Shown in pieces: positions 8,005 through 16,618 of a stretch of DNA of 22,446 nt. Made by a program: the position numbers and the translations under genes. The stretch spans positions 1 through 22,446 of the forward strand of contig CAZAFL010000038.1 in the NCBI GenBank assembly GCA_964484465.1, in the 5' to 3' direction. Under the pieces are notes generated by a model, which was not told the DNA's origin, ran no database searches, and saw nothing but the letters and a program-made list of their open reading frames with translations. Origin of the DNA: CAZAFL01 sp964484465 (lineage in GTDB: Bacteria > Bacteroidota > Ignavibacteria > UBA10030 > SZUA-254). The stretch's first letter is position 1, and every line of letters begins with the position of its first letter.

Positions 8005-8550
8005 ATGACCTCACAACAACCTACAATAAAAGGGATTTTTATCAATAGTCATATCAAGGCTGTTGAGAAAAAACGCGGCAAAGAGGGCGTACAGGATCTT
8101 GAACGACGGTATGGCAAACCAATGAAGTTCAGGAACTCCGAAGATGTCCCGGTAATGGAGGAAGTGAAGATCATCGAATGTGCTCTCGAAGTAATATCGG
8201 ACACACCGATCCCTCCGGAAGACCTCGCGTTTCAAGCGGGGCGACTGCACTTCACAAACTTCACTACGACTCCACTCGCCAGAATTGTTTTCACGCTCTT
8301 TCGAAAAGACTTTAAGTTAACAATGCTTCGCGCGCAGCATATCGCAGGACATGTTTTCCGGGGAGTGAACTTTGCAACTGAGGACTTGGGCACGAATGCA
8401 ATCAGAATCGTCATGGATAACAATAATTATCCTCTCGACCACTTCCGCGGTTTGTTTTACGAGTGGGTGCATTTCGCAGGATTGAAAGGAACCGTTGAAG
8501 CAACAGAAGTCAAGCCCGGCAGGTTTGAATACACAATCAGGTGGTCATGA
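8005..8550 (+). CDS. DUF2378 (TIGR02265)-like protein
   Basis: A 181-residue soluble protein. The layout matches what I recall of DUF2378/TIGR02265, a family first described as Myxococcales-specific. The matching pieces are an N-terminal IKGIFINSHIKAVEKKRG, a Leu-Glu-Arg-Arg-Tyr-Gly-Lys-Pro segment, VPVMEEVKIIECALEVI, AFQAGRLHF, and a C-terminal half with LDHFRGLFYEWVHFAG...FEYTIRWS. The biochemical role of the family is unknown. Starts at 7939 (TTG) and 7972 (ATG) are also in frame; I prefer the ATG at 8005 because conserved sequence begins right after it, but none has a good ribosome site. The stop codon overlaps the start of the histidine kinase (ATGA), so the two are translationally coupled. 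This suggests a sensory or adaptor role for the kinase, which is inference. Confidence 0.6.
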   Translation: MTSQQPTIKGIFINSHIKAVEKKRGKEGVQDLERRYGKPMKFRNSEDVPVMEEVKIIECALEVISDTPIPPEDLAFQAGRLHFTNFTTTPLARIVFTLFRKDFKLTMLRAQHIAGHVFRGVNFATEDLGTNAIRIVMDNNNYPLDHFRGLFYEWVHFAGLKGTVEATEVKPGRFEYTIRWS

Positions 8551-10574
8551 ACTGGTCGGAGATCGAAAATTATCGAAGGTATGTCTCAGAAAAGCTCAAC
8601 CTCCTCATACCTATTTTTGCAAAGGCGTCGATAGGCGACTTCTCTGAGAATGTGGAGCTTCCCGATGAAGACGATGGTTTCCTCGACCTGTACGTCGGCG
8701 TCCAGACAATGCTTGAAGTCATCAGAGACCAGTTGGCAAAGCTTGGAGAATTGAATGCCGTACTTGAGCAGAAGGTCACCCAAAGAACCTCGGCATTAGA
8801 AGAGGCTCAGAAAATCGCACATTTGGGAAGTTGGGAATGGGAAATTCCCGCGAATAAACTCACATGGTCTGACGAGATGTACCGGATCTACGGGCTGACC
8901 CCAGGGGAGAAGATTTCCTTCGAAGGCTTTCTTGAATTTATTCCCGCCGATGAAAGACCGCGGGTGAAAAACATCATTGAGCATGGCTCCCGCGAACGCA
9001 AGCCTTTCTCATTCGAATATCCTATCGTATTACTCAACGGCGTAAGGCGATTGATGCACGGGCAGGCAACGACGGTCTTTGACAATGACGGCCAAGCGGT
9101 GAAAATGTATGGAACAGGCCAGGACATGACTGACCAAAAGCACGCCGAACAAAAATTCCGCGGACTTCTTGAGTCCGCACCTGATGCGATGGTGATTGTG
9201 AACGGAACAGGGACTATCAACCTCGTGAACACGCAAATGGAAAAGCTGTTCGGGTACATTCGGGAAGAACTCACCGGTCAACCAATCGAAATCCTTCTGC
9301 CAGAGCGCTTCCGGAAAGGGCATGCCCTGCAAAGGGGAAACTATTTTACGGAACCCCGTGTGCGTCCGATGGGAGCAGGGCTTGAACTTTTTGCGCTTCG
9401 AAAGGATGGGACTGAATTCCCCGTAGAAATCAGCCTGAGCCCTTTCCAGACACGGGAAGGTATCCTCGTCACCGCCGCGCTGCGGGACATCACCGGAAGG
9501 AAAAAAGCAGAACGACAGATACGGATGCTCGCTCACACCATTACCAGCATGACCGAATCGGTGGTCATCACGGACATCTACAACAACATCATTTCCATCA
9601 ATCCTGCGTTTACAGCGACCTACGGATACAGCGAGCCGGAAATCCTGGGAAAGAATATAGAGATGCTGCGATCGCGCAACAACCCCCCCGATTCCACCAG
9701 GCAGATAATTCCAAGAACTCTTGCCGGGGGCTGGAATGGAGAACTCTTCAATGTAAAAAAAAACGGCGAGGAATTCCCTATCCGGCTCAGCACATCCGTC
9801 ATCCGCGACGAGCGGGGGGAGCCGACCGCGTTCGTTGGCATATCGTGGGATATTACAGAAGAGAAAACGCTTCAGATACAACTGAATCAGGCGACGACCC
9901 GTCGAACGGAAGCCCTTCGCATGCTTGCAACCACCATTCAGCAGACTCAGGAGGAAGAACGCCGCCACATTGCGCGCGAGCTGCATGACGATCTCGGTCA
10001 GCGTCTGAGCGGTATGAAACTCAATATCGAGGTACTGGAAGATGCTATTCCAGCAACCGAAAAGAAAACCCTCAGCAAACTCGCGCAACTCAAACTACAA
10101 ATCGATAAAATGATTGCCGAAATTCGAAGGTTATCGTCGAACCTCCACCCATCGGTATTGGATGACTTCGGATTGGTTATTGCAATCCAGTTACTGTGTA
10201 AAGAATTTGAAGGCCAGCAACGACTGAAAATAATCTTTCAATCGACAGATAACCAGATGAAACGGTATCATCCCAATACAGAAATAGCAATCTACAGAAT
10301 AGCGCAGGAAGCCCTCTCAAATATTGCGAAGCACGCTGAGGCATCCACAGCGACGGTGCAGCTCCATCATAACCATCGGACGGTCTCTCTCATGATTGAG
10401 GATAACGGAAAAGGGTTCGACATTGAAGACACGCGCGCGCGAAAAGGTTCCGACCGGGGACTGGGGCTTCTGAGCATGAAAGAACGTTCAGAAGGTCTTA
10501 ACGGCATATTTCACATTGAATCTTCCGGCAATGCGGGAACGAAAATTTTTGTAGAGATTCCGTTAAGCCAATGA
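8547..10574 (+). CDS. Triple-PAS NarX/DesK-type sensor histidine kinase
   Basis: A 675-residue cytosolic kinase with no membrane segment. Order of parts: a HAMP-like N-terminus and coiled coil (about 1-88), PAS1 of the PAS_3 type (90-195, HLGSWEWEI), PAS2 (203-315, ending AALRDITGRKKAE), PAS3 (325-436, ending GISWDITEEK), HisKA_3 dimerisation domain (465-532) with phospho-acceptor H480 in RHIARELHDDLGQRL, and an HATPase domain (570-675) with EDNGKGFD and GLGLLSMKER. All catalytic motifs are present. It should sense a soluble or internal cue and phosphorylate a NarL-type regulator. The frame also offers a GTG at 8541, but the ATG at 8547 forms the ATGA overlap with the upstream DUF2378 gene. 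The 3' end overlaps the next gene by the same ATGA arrangement, so kinase and regulator form a pair. The ligand is unknown. Confidence 0.92.
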   Translation: MNWSEIENYRRYVSEKLNLLIPIFAKASIGDFSENVELPDEDDGFLDLYVGVQTMLEVIRDQLAKLGELNAVLEQKVTQRTSALEEAQKIAHLGSWEWEIPANKLTWSDEMYRIYGLTPGEKISFEGFLEFIPADERPRVKNIIEHGSRERKPFSFEYPIVLLNGVRRLMHGQATTVFDNDGQAVKMYGTGQDMTDQKHAEQKFRGLLESAPDAMVIVNGTGTINLVNTQMEKLFGYIREELTGQPIEILLPERFRKGHALQRGNYFTEPRVRPMGAGLELFALRKDGTEFPVEISLSPFQTREGILVTAALRDITGRKKAERQIRMLAHTITSMTESVVITDIYNNIISINPAFTATYGYSEPEILGKNIEMLRSRNNPPDSTRQIIPRTLAGGWNGELFNVKKNGEEFPIRLSTSVIRDERGEPTAFVGISWDITEEKTLQIQLNQATTRRTEALRMLATTIQQTQEEERRHIARELHDDLGQRLSGMKLNIEVLEDAIPATEKKTLSKLAQLKLQIDKMIAEIRRLSSNLHPSVLDDFGLVIAIQLLCKEFEGQQRLKIIFQSTDNQMKRYHPNTEIAIYRIAQEALSNIAKHAEASTATVQLHHNHRTVSLMIEDNGKGFDIEDTRARKGSDRGLGLLSMKERSEGLNGIFHIESSGNAGTKIFVEIPLSQ

Positions 10575-11242
10575 AGAAAATCAGAATACTTATCGCCGAT
10601 GATCACAGCCTGATCCGGCAGGGTTTAAAATTGCTCTTGCGGGGTTCAAAGGAATTTGCCATCGTGGCAGAAGCATCGAACGGACACGATGCGGTTGCAT
10701 TCGTTGCAGAACACAAACCGGATGTCGCCATCCTGGATATTTCAATGCCGGAGATGAATGGTATCGAGGCAACAAAGGCGATCAAAAAACACCACGCCGG
10801 GACAAAGGTGCTGATCCTGACTATTCATGAAAACGAAGAGTATGTCTATCAAATGATACGTGCGGGTGCAAACGGCTATGTCCTGAAAGACGCCGGCAAA
10901 AAAGAACTTATCGCCGCAGTCCGTACCATTGTTGCCGGTGAACGCTTTTTCAGTCCGGGTATCTCAAATCTCATAATTGAGGAATTCATAAAACGCGCCC
11001 AGAATCATGAAAATACAATGCAATCTTCTAAACCTCTGCTCACCAACAGGGAGACCGAGATATTGAGGCACATCGCGAACGGCTTGACCAATGCTGAAAT
11101 CGCGGAAAAATTATTCCTGAGCGTACGAACAATCGATACGCACCGCAATAATCTTATGCAAAAACTGGATATTCATGAGACTGCCGGTCTGGTAAGATTT
11201 GCTCTTGAAAACGGCCTCATCGGGAATAACACCAAATCTTAA
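10571..11242 (+). CDS. NarL/FixJ-family response regulator (REC + LuxR HTH)
   Basis: A 223-residue transcription factor. The receiver domain (1 to about 120) has the acidic pair D10/D11, phospho-acceptor D56 (AILDISMPEMNG), a switch Thr in ILTIHENEEY and the conserved Lys in YVLKDAGKKEL. A LuxR-type helix-turn-helix (about 155-215) carries LTNRETEILRHIANGLTNAEIAEKL, then the recognition helix in VRTIDTHRNNLMQKL. Its ATG overlaps the kinase stop (ATGA), so it is the cognate partner of the triple-PAS kinase. The target promoters are unknown; the palindrome at 11319-11338, 77 nt downstream of its stop, is a candidate binding site. Confidence 0.93.
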   Translation: MKKIRILIADDHSLIRQGLKLLLRGSKEFAIVAEASNGHDAVAFVAEHKPDVAILDISMPEMNGIEATKAIKKHHAGTKVLILTIHENEEYVYQMIRAGANGYVLKDAGKKELIAAVRTIVAGERFFSPGISNLIIEEFIKRAQNHENTMQSSKPLLTNRETEILRHIANGLTNAEIAEKLFLSVRTIDTHRNNLMQKLDIHETAGLVRFALENGLIGNNTKS

Positions 11243-11318
11243 TTTTTTCCGGCATCATTCCATACCAAGCCGGAACCTGATCGGTACCAGAACCTATTCA
11301 AAGCCCCTCCATTATTCT

Positions 11319-11338
11319 ACGTATTTTTAAAAATACGT
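11319..11338. promoter_or_regulatory. Perfect 20-bp palindrome
   Basis: ACGTATTTTTAAAAATACGT is its own reverse complement over all 20 bases. It lies 77 nt after the NarL-type regulator and about 100 nt before the next receiver gene, just upstream of a possible promoter (11350-11379). It could be a dimeric operator, for example for the LuxR-type regulator, or an AT-rich hairpin that attenuates read-through. The palindrome is directly visible; its role is inferred. Confidence 0.45.
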
Positions 11339-11349
11339 TCTTTACCTTA

Positions 11350-11379
11350 TTGGTTCTTTCTCCTCTCTCCCTATATTAG
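11350..11379 (+). promoter_or_regulatory. Possible promoter for the first stand-alone receiver gene
   Basis: TTG (11350-11352), a 19-nt spacer, then TATATTAG (11372-11379). This resembles the Bacteroidota -33/-7 pattern (TTG...TAnnTTTG) and lies 57 nt upstream of the gene's GTG start. It is based on motif similarity only. Confidence 0.25.
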
Positions 11380-11436
11380 TTATGAGTTAACACACCCCGC
11401 AGAGTACTAACTATACGCAATCTGAAGAGCCAGTCA

Positions 11437-11826
11437 GTGCATCCTCTTAGCGTCTTACTTGTCGATGACAACGAAGAATTCAGGCAAAATGTATACGACT
11501 ATCTTGCAAATGACCCTGGCGTCGTGGTAAAGGGCCAGACGGACAAAGGGTTAGAGGCTATCCGTTTGGTACATTCACTTCACCCCGATGTTATTCTTCT
11601 CGATATCAGCATGCCCGCTATGAGCGGGTTTGAGGCGGCAAATCAAATAAAAAAAGTCTCCCCGAATACAAAAATTATCTTTCTGACAATCCACGAAGAG
11701 TTGAGTTACCGTTCGCTTGCAACGATGCTCGGAGCCGATGGGTTCATCGCGAAAAGCTCGTTGAAGAAGGACCTTCCTACCGCTCTCGAGCGAGTCCGGC
11801 GAGAGCTTGGCGAAGGTAAATCATGA
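11437..11826 (+). CDS. Stand-alone receiver-domain protein (CheY-like)
   Basis: A 129-residue single receiver domain without any output domain. The acidic pair is D10/D11 (VLLVDDNEEF), the phospho-acceptor is D56 (VILLDISMPAMSG), the switch Thr lies in FLTIHEEL and the conserved Lys in GFIAKSSLKKDL. The start is GTG, which places the first beta-strand only four residues in, as usual for the fold. It probably acts by protein-protein contact or as a phosphate sink for the upstream kinase. It is 194 bp downstream of the NarL-type regulator and may have its own promoter. The sequence resembles the NarL receiver more than chemotaxis CheY (same ISMP and TIHE signatures), which suggests loss of an HTH after duplication. 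Confidence 0.88.
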   Translation: MHPLSVLLVDDNEEFRQNVYDYLANDPGVVVKGQTDKGLEAIRLVHSLHPDVILLDISMPAMSGFEAANQIKKVSPNTKIIFLTIHEELSYRSLATMLGADGFIAKSSLKKDLPTALERVRRELGEGKS

Positions 11827-11962
11827 TGTACGTCGCTAAATTGAATGAAACCTGTTCTCTGAGATGATTGAACGGGAATCTGTTAGTAAAAGCCTGAACA
11901 AGAATTCACGTCATCCAGTATAATGCATCGAGAAACATTCCTTCCAACTATTACAAAATAAA

Positions 11963-12331
11963 ATGAAAACAATGAAGGCGCTTATCGTCGACGATCATAT
12001 CATATTCCGTTCAACCCTCATCAGTTTCTTAAAAGATTTCAAAGATGTAGAAATTGTTGGGGAAGCAGCCAATGGCTTTGAAGCCCTGCAGGCAATTGAA
12101 CTTCTGCGGCCGAATCTGCTGTTGATGGATATTCAAATGCCGGGAATGAACGGACTTGAGGTTGCAGAAATGATCAAGAAAAACTTGCCCGAGATTAAAA
12201 TTGTCCTCATCACGATTCATGAAGACGAGGAGTACAAGGTGAAGTCGCAAGCCATCGGTGCCGAAGGGTTCGTATCGAAAAAATCGATCACCGAAGAGCT
12301 CCCAAAAGTTCTCCAGCAAATCAGCAATTAG
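11963..12331 (+). CDS. Second stand-alone receiver-domain protein
   Basis: A 122-residue single receiver domain. D10/D11 (ALIVDDHIIF), phospho-acceptor D56 (LLLMDIQMPGMNG), switch Thr in LITIHEDEEY and Lys in GFVSKKSITEEL are all present. It has no output domain. An alternative ATG lies three codons downstream; the first is kept. It resembles the NarL-type receiver of 10571-11242 in the TIHE(N/D)EEY segment. It lies 136 bp after the first stand-alone receiver and ends 46 bp before the T9SS-exported protein, so these two may share a transcript. Confidence 0.87.
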   Translation: MKTMKALIVDDHIIFRSTLISFLKDFKDVEIVGEAANGFEALQAIELLRPNLLLMDIQMPGMNGLEVAEMIKKNLPEIKIVLITIHEDEEYKVKSQAIGAEGFVSKKSITEELPKVLQQISN

Positions 12332-12377
12332 AACATATTCACTAAACCATTAACAACAGTTGAAAGGAGCAGGAACT

Positions 12378-14543
12378 ATGCACGACACGGTTAACAATAA
12401 CGAGCGTGCCTCTCGTATTCTTCGAGGAAGCCTCGCCATAGTTTTCCTTCTGGGTGTCAGCGGAATGTTGTTGTATGGCGCTACACCGGGAAGCGGGACG
12501 GTTGTTCCGCCGCTTACATCGGGAGGAACAACGACCATTACCTGGACGGGAGGACCCTATACGTCGGCGGCTGCATATGCTTCGAACGGTAATATCCCGG
12601 CACTCTGTAATCCTCTCACATGCGACATTTTCAATCTTACAGTCAGTGTACCACCGACGTTCTATGCAAGCAATCCGACCTACCAGATTCGTGTGCATAT
12701 TGACTGGCAAACAAACATCGGTCCTGTTGGTGACTTCGACCTGTATGTGTATGATGCCAGCGGTAATCTCGTAAATTCCTCCACGCAGGGTAATACAACC
12801 TTTGAAGAGGTAAACCTTGACCAGCTCCCTTCCGGTACGTATCAGGTTCAAATTATCGCCTATGTAACTGTCAATCAAACATATTCCGGACGTGCAACTC
12901 TTGGGCCTCCCCCCGTTGAACCCGTGCGTTCGGGAAAATATAAGAATGGGAGTTTCACTTTCACGTCACCAAACCGGCTAACCGCACCTAACGATCTGTT
13001 GTTTCTTTCTCAGGATCTTGAACCACGCGCCGCATACGACGGGCTCGGAAACATTTATGTCGCGGCAATTCAGGGAACACCGGGAGGGACAGATGTATGG
13101 AAGTCAATCGATGGAGGATCATCCTTCACATATCTTGGCGAGCCGGACGGAGCGCAGATTGGCGCGGCGCTCGCCGCCCGCGGTCTTGCCTTCGGCGGAG
13201 GAGATGAGGATATCGCAATCGGAACAACCGGGCGGGTGTATGTTGCTTCCCTGTGGGGTCCGGGTGATTTCCTTCTCACCGGAGCGGTTGTCCCCCTTGC
13301 CGCCACAATGTGCGTATCGAATAACGGGGGATCGACGTGGATTTCGAATCCTTATTCCCAGTATACACCTGTCATGGATCGCCAATGGCTTGCTTCCTAT
13401 CAGGAGAATCAGGTGTATCTCAGCTTTCAGCAGGAAGGAGCGGACCTCCAGGGAACGAACAGCATTTTTTGCCTGAAATCATTTGATGGAGGAATCACCT
13501 GGCCTCAGATAACGGAAGTGACCACCCCTGAATTGGGAATACAGCCGAACTTTCAGGGGAACATAGCAGTCGATCAACGCAACGGGTATGTATATACGGT
13601 GTTCGTCGGACATGTAACCAATGAACTATACATCGCCCGTTCCACCGACGGCGGCGCACATTTTACGATCACGCGTGTTTATGCCGGTCCGATCGGTACT
13701 TCGGTCGCCAATATTTTCCCAATCCTTTCAGTTGACCGGGGAGGTAACGTTCATATCGTCTATTCTAATGGCACGAACGTTTTCCTCACAAGCTCTCAGA
13801 ACCAAGGCGCAACATGGACTGTTCCCGTGCGTGTGAACAACGGCACAGGTACCAAAACCGCTCTTGCTCCATGGGTCGATGCCGGCGATGCGGGGAAGGT
13901 TAATATCATTTGGTGGGCCACCTCCTCATCGAACAGCCTGGCTGATTCGGCAACATGGAAAGTGTATTTCGCGCAGGTATCAAATACGTTCGCGAAAAAC
14001 CCGACCATCACCGAAAATGCAGCGACCGGAATTTTTCATACGGGCCCCATTTGCGTGAACGGAACCGGTTGTGCCGCGGGAACACGTAACCTTGCGGAGT
14101 ATGCTTCAACGACGGTATATCTCGATGGTAAAGCGATGATCGTATACCCCGACGACCAGCAGTCTTCTCCACCACAATCATATTTTATTAAGCAGACCGG
14201 GGGGACCGGAGTTCTTGGGAAGACAGCGATCGCTGTTCAGCCAACCCGGCATTCGGAAGAAGCGCCCGGGTTAACTCCGAACAGCTATGCTCTCAGACAA
14301 AACTTCCCGAATCCGTTCAACCCATCGACAACAATAGTATACACGCTCCCTTCAGAGAGCCATGTTCGTCTGAATGTTTATAATATGCTCGGTAGCGAAG
14401 TGTCCATCCTCGTTAATACCCGACAATCTGCCGGGTCATATTCTGTGAGGTTCGATGCGTCTCGGCAACCGAGCGGCGTGTACTATTATAAACTGACCGC
14501 AGGCGGCTTTGTCGATATCAAGCGGATGGTTGTGATGAAATAA
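12378..14543 (+). CDS. Large T9SS-exported protein: PPC-like domain, BNR repeats, sorting domain
   Basis: A 721-residue extracellular protein. A long signal peptide (hydrophobic core about 15-34) ends near YGATPG. Residues about 85-175 resemble a bacterial pre-peptidase C-terminal (PPC) beta-sandwich (RVHIDWQT, GDFDLYVYDASGNLV, LPSGTYQVQIIAY). The central part has several BNR/Asp-box-like motifs (KSIDGGSSF, VSNNGGSTW, KSFDGGITW, RSTDGGAHF, SQNQGATW), giving a sialidase-like propeller. Residues 636-721 are a T9SS type A sorting domain (NFPNPFNPSTTIVYTLP ... GGFVDIKRMVVMK). The frame also offers a TTG at 12360, but the ATG at 12378 has AAAGGAG about 10 nt upstream. It lies 46 bp behind a receiver gene, so it may belong to the signalling transcript or its regulon. 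No catalytic triad was recognised. Confidence 0.85.
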   Translation: MHDTVNNNERASRILRGSLAIVFLLGVSGMLLYGATPGSGTVVPPLTSGGTTTITWTGGPYTSAAAYASNGNIPALCNPLTCDIFNLTVSVPPTFYASNPTYQIRVHIDWQTNIGPVGDFDLYVYDASGNLVNSSTQGNTTFEEVNLDQLPSGTYQVQIIAYVTVNQTYSGRATLGPPPVEPVRSGKYKNGSFTFTSPNRLTAPNDLLFLSQDLEPRAAYDGLGNIYVAAIQGTPGGTDVWKSIDGGSSFTYLGEPDGAQIGAALAARGLAFGGGDEDIAIGTTGRVYVASLWGPGDFLLTGAVVPLAATMCVSNNGGSTWISNPYSQYTPVMDRQWLASYQENQVYLSFQQEGADLQGTNSIFCLKSFDGGITWPQITEVTTPELGIQPNFQGNIAVDQRNGYVYTVFVGHVTNELYIARSTDGGAHFTITRVYAGPIGTSVANIFPILSVDRGGNVHIVYSNGTNVFLTSSQNQGATWTVPVRVNNGTGTKTALAPWVDAGDAGKVNIIWWATSSSNSLADSATWKVYFAQVSNTFAKNPTITENAATGIFHTGPICVNGTGCAAGTRNLAEYASTTVYLDGKAMIVYPDDQQSSPPQSYFIKQTGGTGVLGKTAIAVQPTRHSEEAPGLTPNSYALRQNFPNPFNPSTTIVYTLPSESHVRLNVYNMLGSEVSILVNTRQSAGSYSVRFDASRQPSGVYYYKLTAGGFVDIKRMVVMK

Positions 14544-14585
14544 ACAGGAGGTAAAGTTTTTGGAGGTGGTGGATAGTGGAGACAT

Positions 14586-14655
14586 GGGGTTCAGCGTAAA
14601 CAAAAATCAAGAAACCTCCTCTTGATCTGGAGCTGAACCCCCTCTTTATTTTACG
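14586..14655 (+). terminator. Branched rho-independent terminator
   Basis: An outer stem GGGGTTCAGC (14586-14595) / GCTGAACCCC (14632-14641), perfect over 10 bp, encloses a second perfect hairpin ATCAAGA (14606-14612) / TCTTGAT (14620-14626). CTCTTTATTTTA follows. It lies 42 nt after the stop of the large T9SS gene and just before the convergent ATPase gene. The U-rich side favours termination of plus-strand transcripts only. Confidence 0.75.
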
Positions 14656-14667
14656 GCATTATTACTC

Positions 14668-16275
14668 TTACAAATTACTGTTTTCTACGCTGACCGGTCT
14701 CTCGTCCGGCACTCTGCCCGCGCGCGGCTTTGACGGTTTTTGCCGTCTCTCACTGATACCCATTCCTGTTTTATAAAGGAGAGGAATTTTAAATTTCCTG
14801 CTCGAATCGACATTTCTCCCGAGTGGAGCAAGCAAGCCGGCGTCGTGAACGGCACGAATGGCATCGTCCCCCTTCGGCGAAAGCGGTTCAAAAAGCATGT
14901 ACAGTTCTTCACGATGGAACGTAGCGCTGTCGCTTCCTTTAAATACATCAAAATGTTTGGCGAGATGAGGAAATTCGGAATAAAGATATGTGTCGCACCG
15001 GTACGCCGAAACTTCCTTAAATGCGTCCTTCAGCACTGCCGAGCTGATGAGCCGTTCAGAAAGGTGCTTTCCCTGACTCCGGTTGACCTCACGCTGTTTT
15101 GCAACAGCTAAATTTCCCAGATGGATTAATTCACGCGGGAAGCTGATACCAAGACCATCCACGAGTCGTTTGAGTATCCATTCATGTGTCTCGGGCGCCT
15201 TGTCCTTCGCCACACCGTTGCCCATCGTGGGCTCGAAGATCGCGTAGAATACCTTGAGGACATACGGGTCGTCACCTACTATCACATTGGTGACATCCAC
15301 CTTTTCTCCGAGAAACTCTTCACAATACTGCCGCACGACTGGATTCGAAACTGCACGCGACACGAGAAGCTTTAACAGCAACGGACCTCTCCATTTCATA
15401 TCCGTCGTATAACTCACAAGGTGTGATTTGTTAACGATATGCAACTGACGGTAGATATCGGTGCGGAGAAACATTTTAAAGTGAATGTTCTTAAACCGGC
15501 TGCTGTATTCCACGACAAGCTGTATTAAACCGGTTATCGACGTCTTGAGCTTATCGACGTCACCGATGTAGAGCAAATCAAGCTTGTCAAGCATGAGCCA
15601 TGCGAGACTATTCGTATCCTGAAGAACGATATCGATGAGGTCGATAAGAGCGATAATGCTCATGCCGGTCTTTTGTCTGAAGCTCAACGACAGTACTTTT
15701 CCGACTTCCCCGGGACCAGCGCCTGATGGCTGGTTCGTTTGAGTCGGCTTCACCCAATCTTCAAGACGTTGTTTTAATTTTGCCGCGGTGTTTTTTCCCT
15801 GGAGAATTCCGACGTCTTCGACAATCCGGGTAAGCGCTGCGTATGAATCTTTCAATCTCTCGTTCTTCGTGTTCTCTACAAGCTTCTGCATCTTTGCATC
15901 CTGAACAAGCGTCGCGGCGGTTTTCAGGCCGAGATACAGGAGCCAGAAAAACCGGAAGTCGTCAACCGTCTGCGGATTCAGCTCGCGCAAATCACTGCCG
16001 GCAAGATATTCTTCACTCTGGAGGCCGTTCGCGGGTATGCAATATATTTCATTGTATTCTCTGGGAAGAAGGGGGCGAATTTTCTGCAGGTCGTCACACA
16101 ATAACCTGAACATCGCGCTTTTGCCGGACCCTTTTCCACCCACAAGCAGCGAGTGCTGCGGAAGAAGAACATTCCGCAAGAGTTCCGTTCCAACAAAACA
16201 GTTATCCAGCCTGTCATCTGATTCTGCATCCACTCTACCAAAATTGAGATGCGGCAATACCTGCTGTAAATCCAT
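14668..16275 (-). CDS. P-loop ATPase, Sll1717-like family
   Basis: A 535-residue cytoplasmic NTPase. Near the N-terminus is FGRVDAESDDRLDNCFVGT, followed by Walker A GGKGSGKS (46-53), a Walker B-like LMLDKLD (227-233) and a sensor-type FLRTDIYRQL (about 269-278). The back half is a long helical region with a winged-helix-like tail (EELYMLFEPLSPKGDDAIRAVHDAGLL). This order (short N-terminal box, GKS/GKT, hhhhD.LD, LR.DI) fits the P-loop ATPases annotated as Sll1717/FunZ-like, some of which sit in defence islands; the function is undefined. The frame opens 29 codons earlier, but the ATG at 16275 has AAGGAG 6 nt upstream. It is convergent with the T9SS gene and divergent from a four-helix membrane protein. 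Confidence 0.7.
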   Translation of the reverse strand: MDLQQVLPHLNFGRVDAESDDRLDNCFVGTELLRNVLLPQHSLLVGGKGSGKSAMFRLLCDDLQKIRPLLPREYNEIYCIPANGLQSEEYLAGSDLRELNPQTVDDFRFFWLLYLGLKTAATLVQDAKMQKLVENTKNERLKDSYAALTRIVEDVGILQGKNTAAKLKQRLEDWVKPTQTNQPSGAGPGEVGKVLSLSFRQKTGMSIIALIDLIDIVLQDTNSLAWLMLDKLDLLYIGDVDKLKTSITGLIQLVVEYSSRFKNIHFKMFLRTDIYRQLHIVNKSHLVSYTTDMKWRGPLLLKLLVSRAVSNPVVRQYCEEFLGEKVDVTNVIVGDDPYVLKVFYAIFEPTMGNGVAKDKAPETHEWILKRLVDGLGISFPRELIHLGNLAVAKQREVNRSQGKHLSERLISSAVLKDAFKEVSAYRCDTYLYSEFPHLAKHFDVFKGSDSATFHREELYMLFEPLSPKGDDAIRAVHDAGLLAPLGRNVDSSRKFKIPLLYKTGMGISERRQKPSKPRAGRVPDERPVSVENSNL

Positions 16276-16618
16276 ACTAAACTCCTTCTTGTTCGGATTT
16301 TCCGTGGCCGAAGCGTCAATAGCTGCGAAATTCGAAAAGGTACCTGCAAATCGAGAATTCATTATTGGGTCGCTTAAACGGATTGTTTTCTATATTATTG
16401 GTAAATCTACGAAACGGAAACGGCAGACATTGTGGCGTCAATCACGTAAATCGTTCCCTGTGACGCATACCGCATACTTATGCCCGCAAAGATGTTAGAT
16501 TTTAGAGGTTATTGCGGGAAAACTATTAATTCTGTATTTTTAACAGGATTACAGCTATGACGACGACGGTTTTCTGCAGTGAAGATTGAGGAACAAAAGA
16601 ATAGGAGAATATACACCT
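16276..16618. promoter_or_regulatory. 343-bp divergent intergenic region
   Basis: It separates the ATPase gene (minus) from the membrane-protein gene (plus) and should hold both promoters. A perfect 7-bp inverted repeat CCCGCAA (16483-16489) / TTGCGGG (16512-16518) lies next to a possible plus-strand promoter: TTG at 16512-16514, a 20-nt spacer, TATTTTTA at 16535-16542. If used as an operator it would overlap the upstream promoter box. No gene or RNA was recognised inside. Confidence 0.3.

Noticed and set aside
9030..10088. Long 352-codon open frame on the minus strand inside the histidine kinase
   Set aside because: It lies entirely antisense to the PAS and HisKA_3 domains, has no recognisable domain and no ribosome site, and its composition is typical of a shadow frame.
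11247..11275. TTCCGGC / GCCGGAA hairpin after the NarL-type regulator as a terminator
   Set aside because: It has a 7-bp stem with a 15-nt loop and no U-tract on its 3' side.
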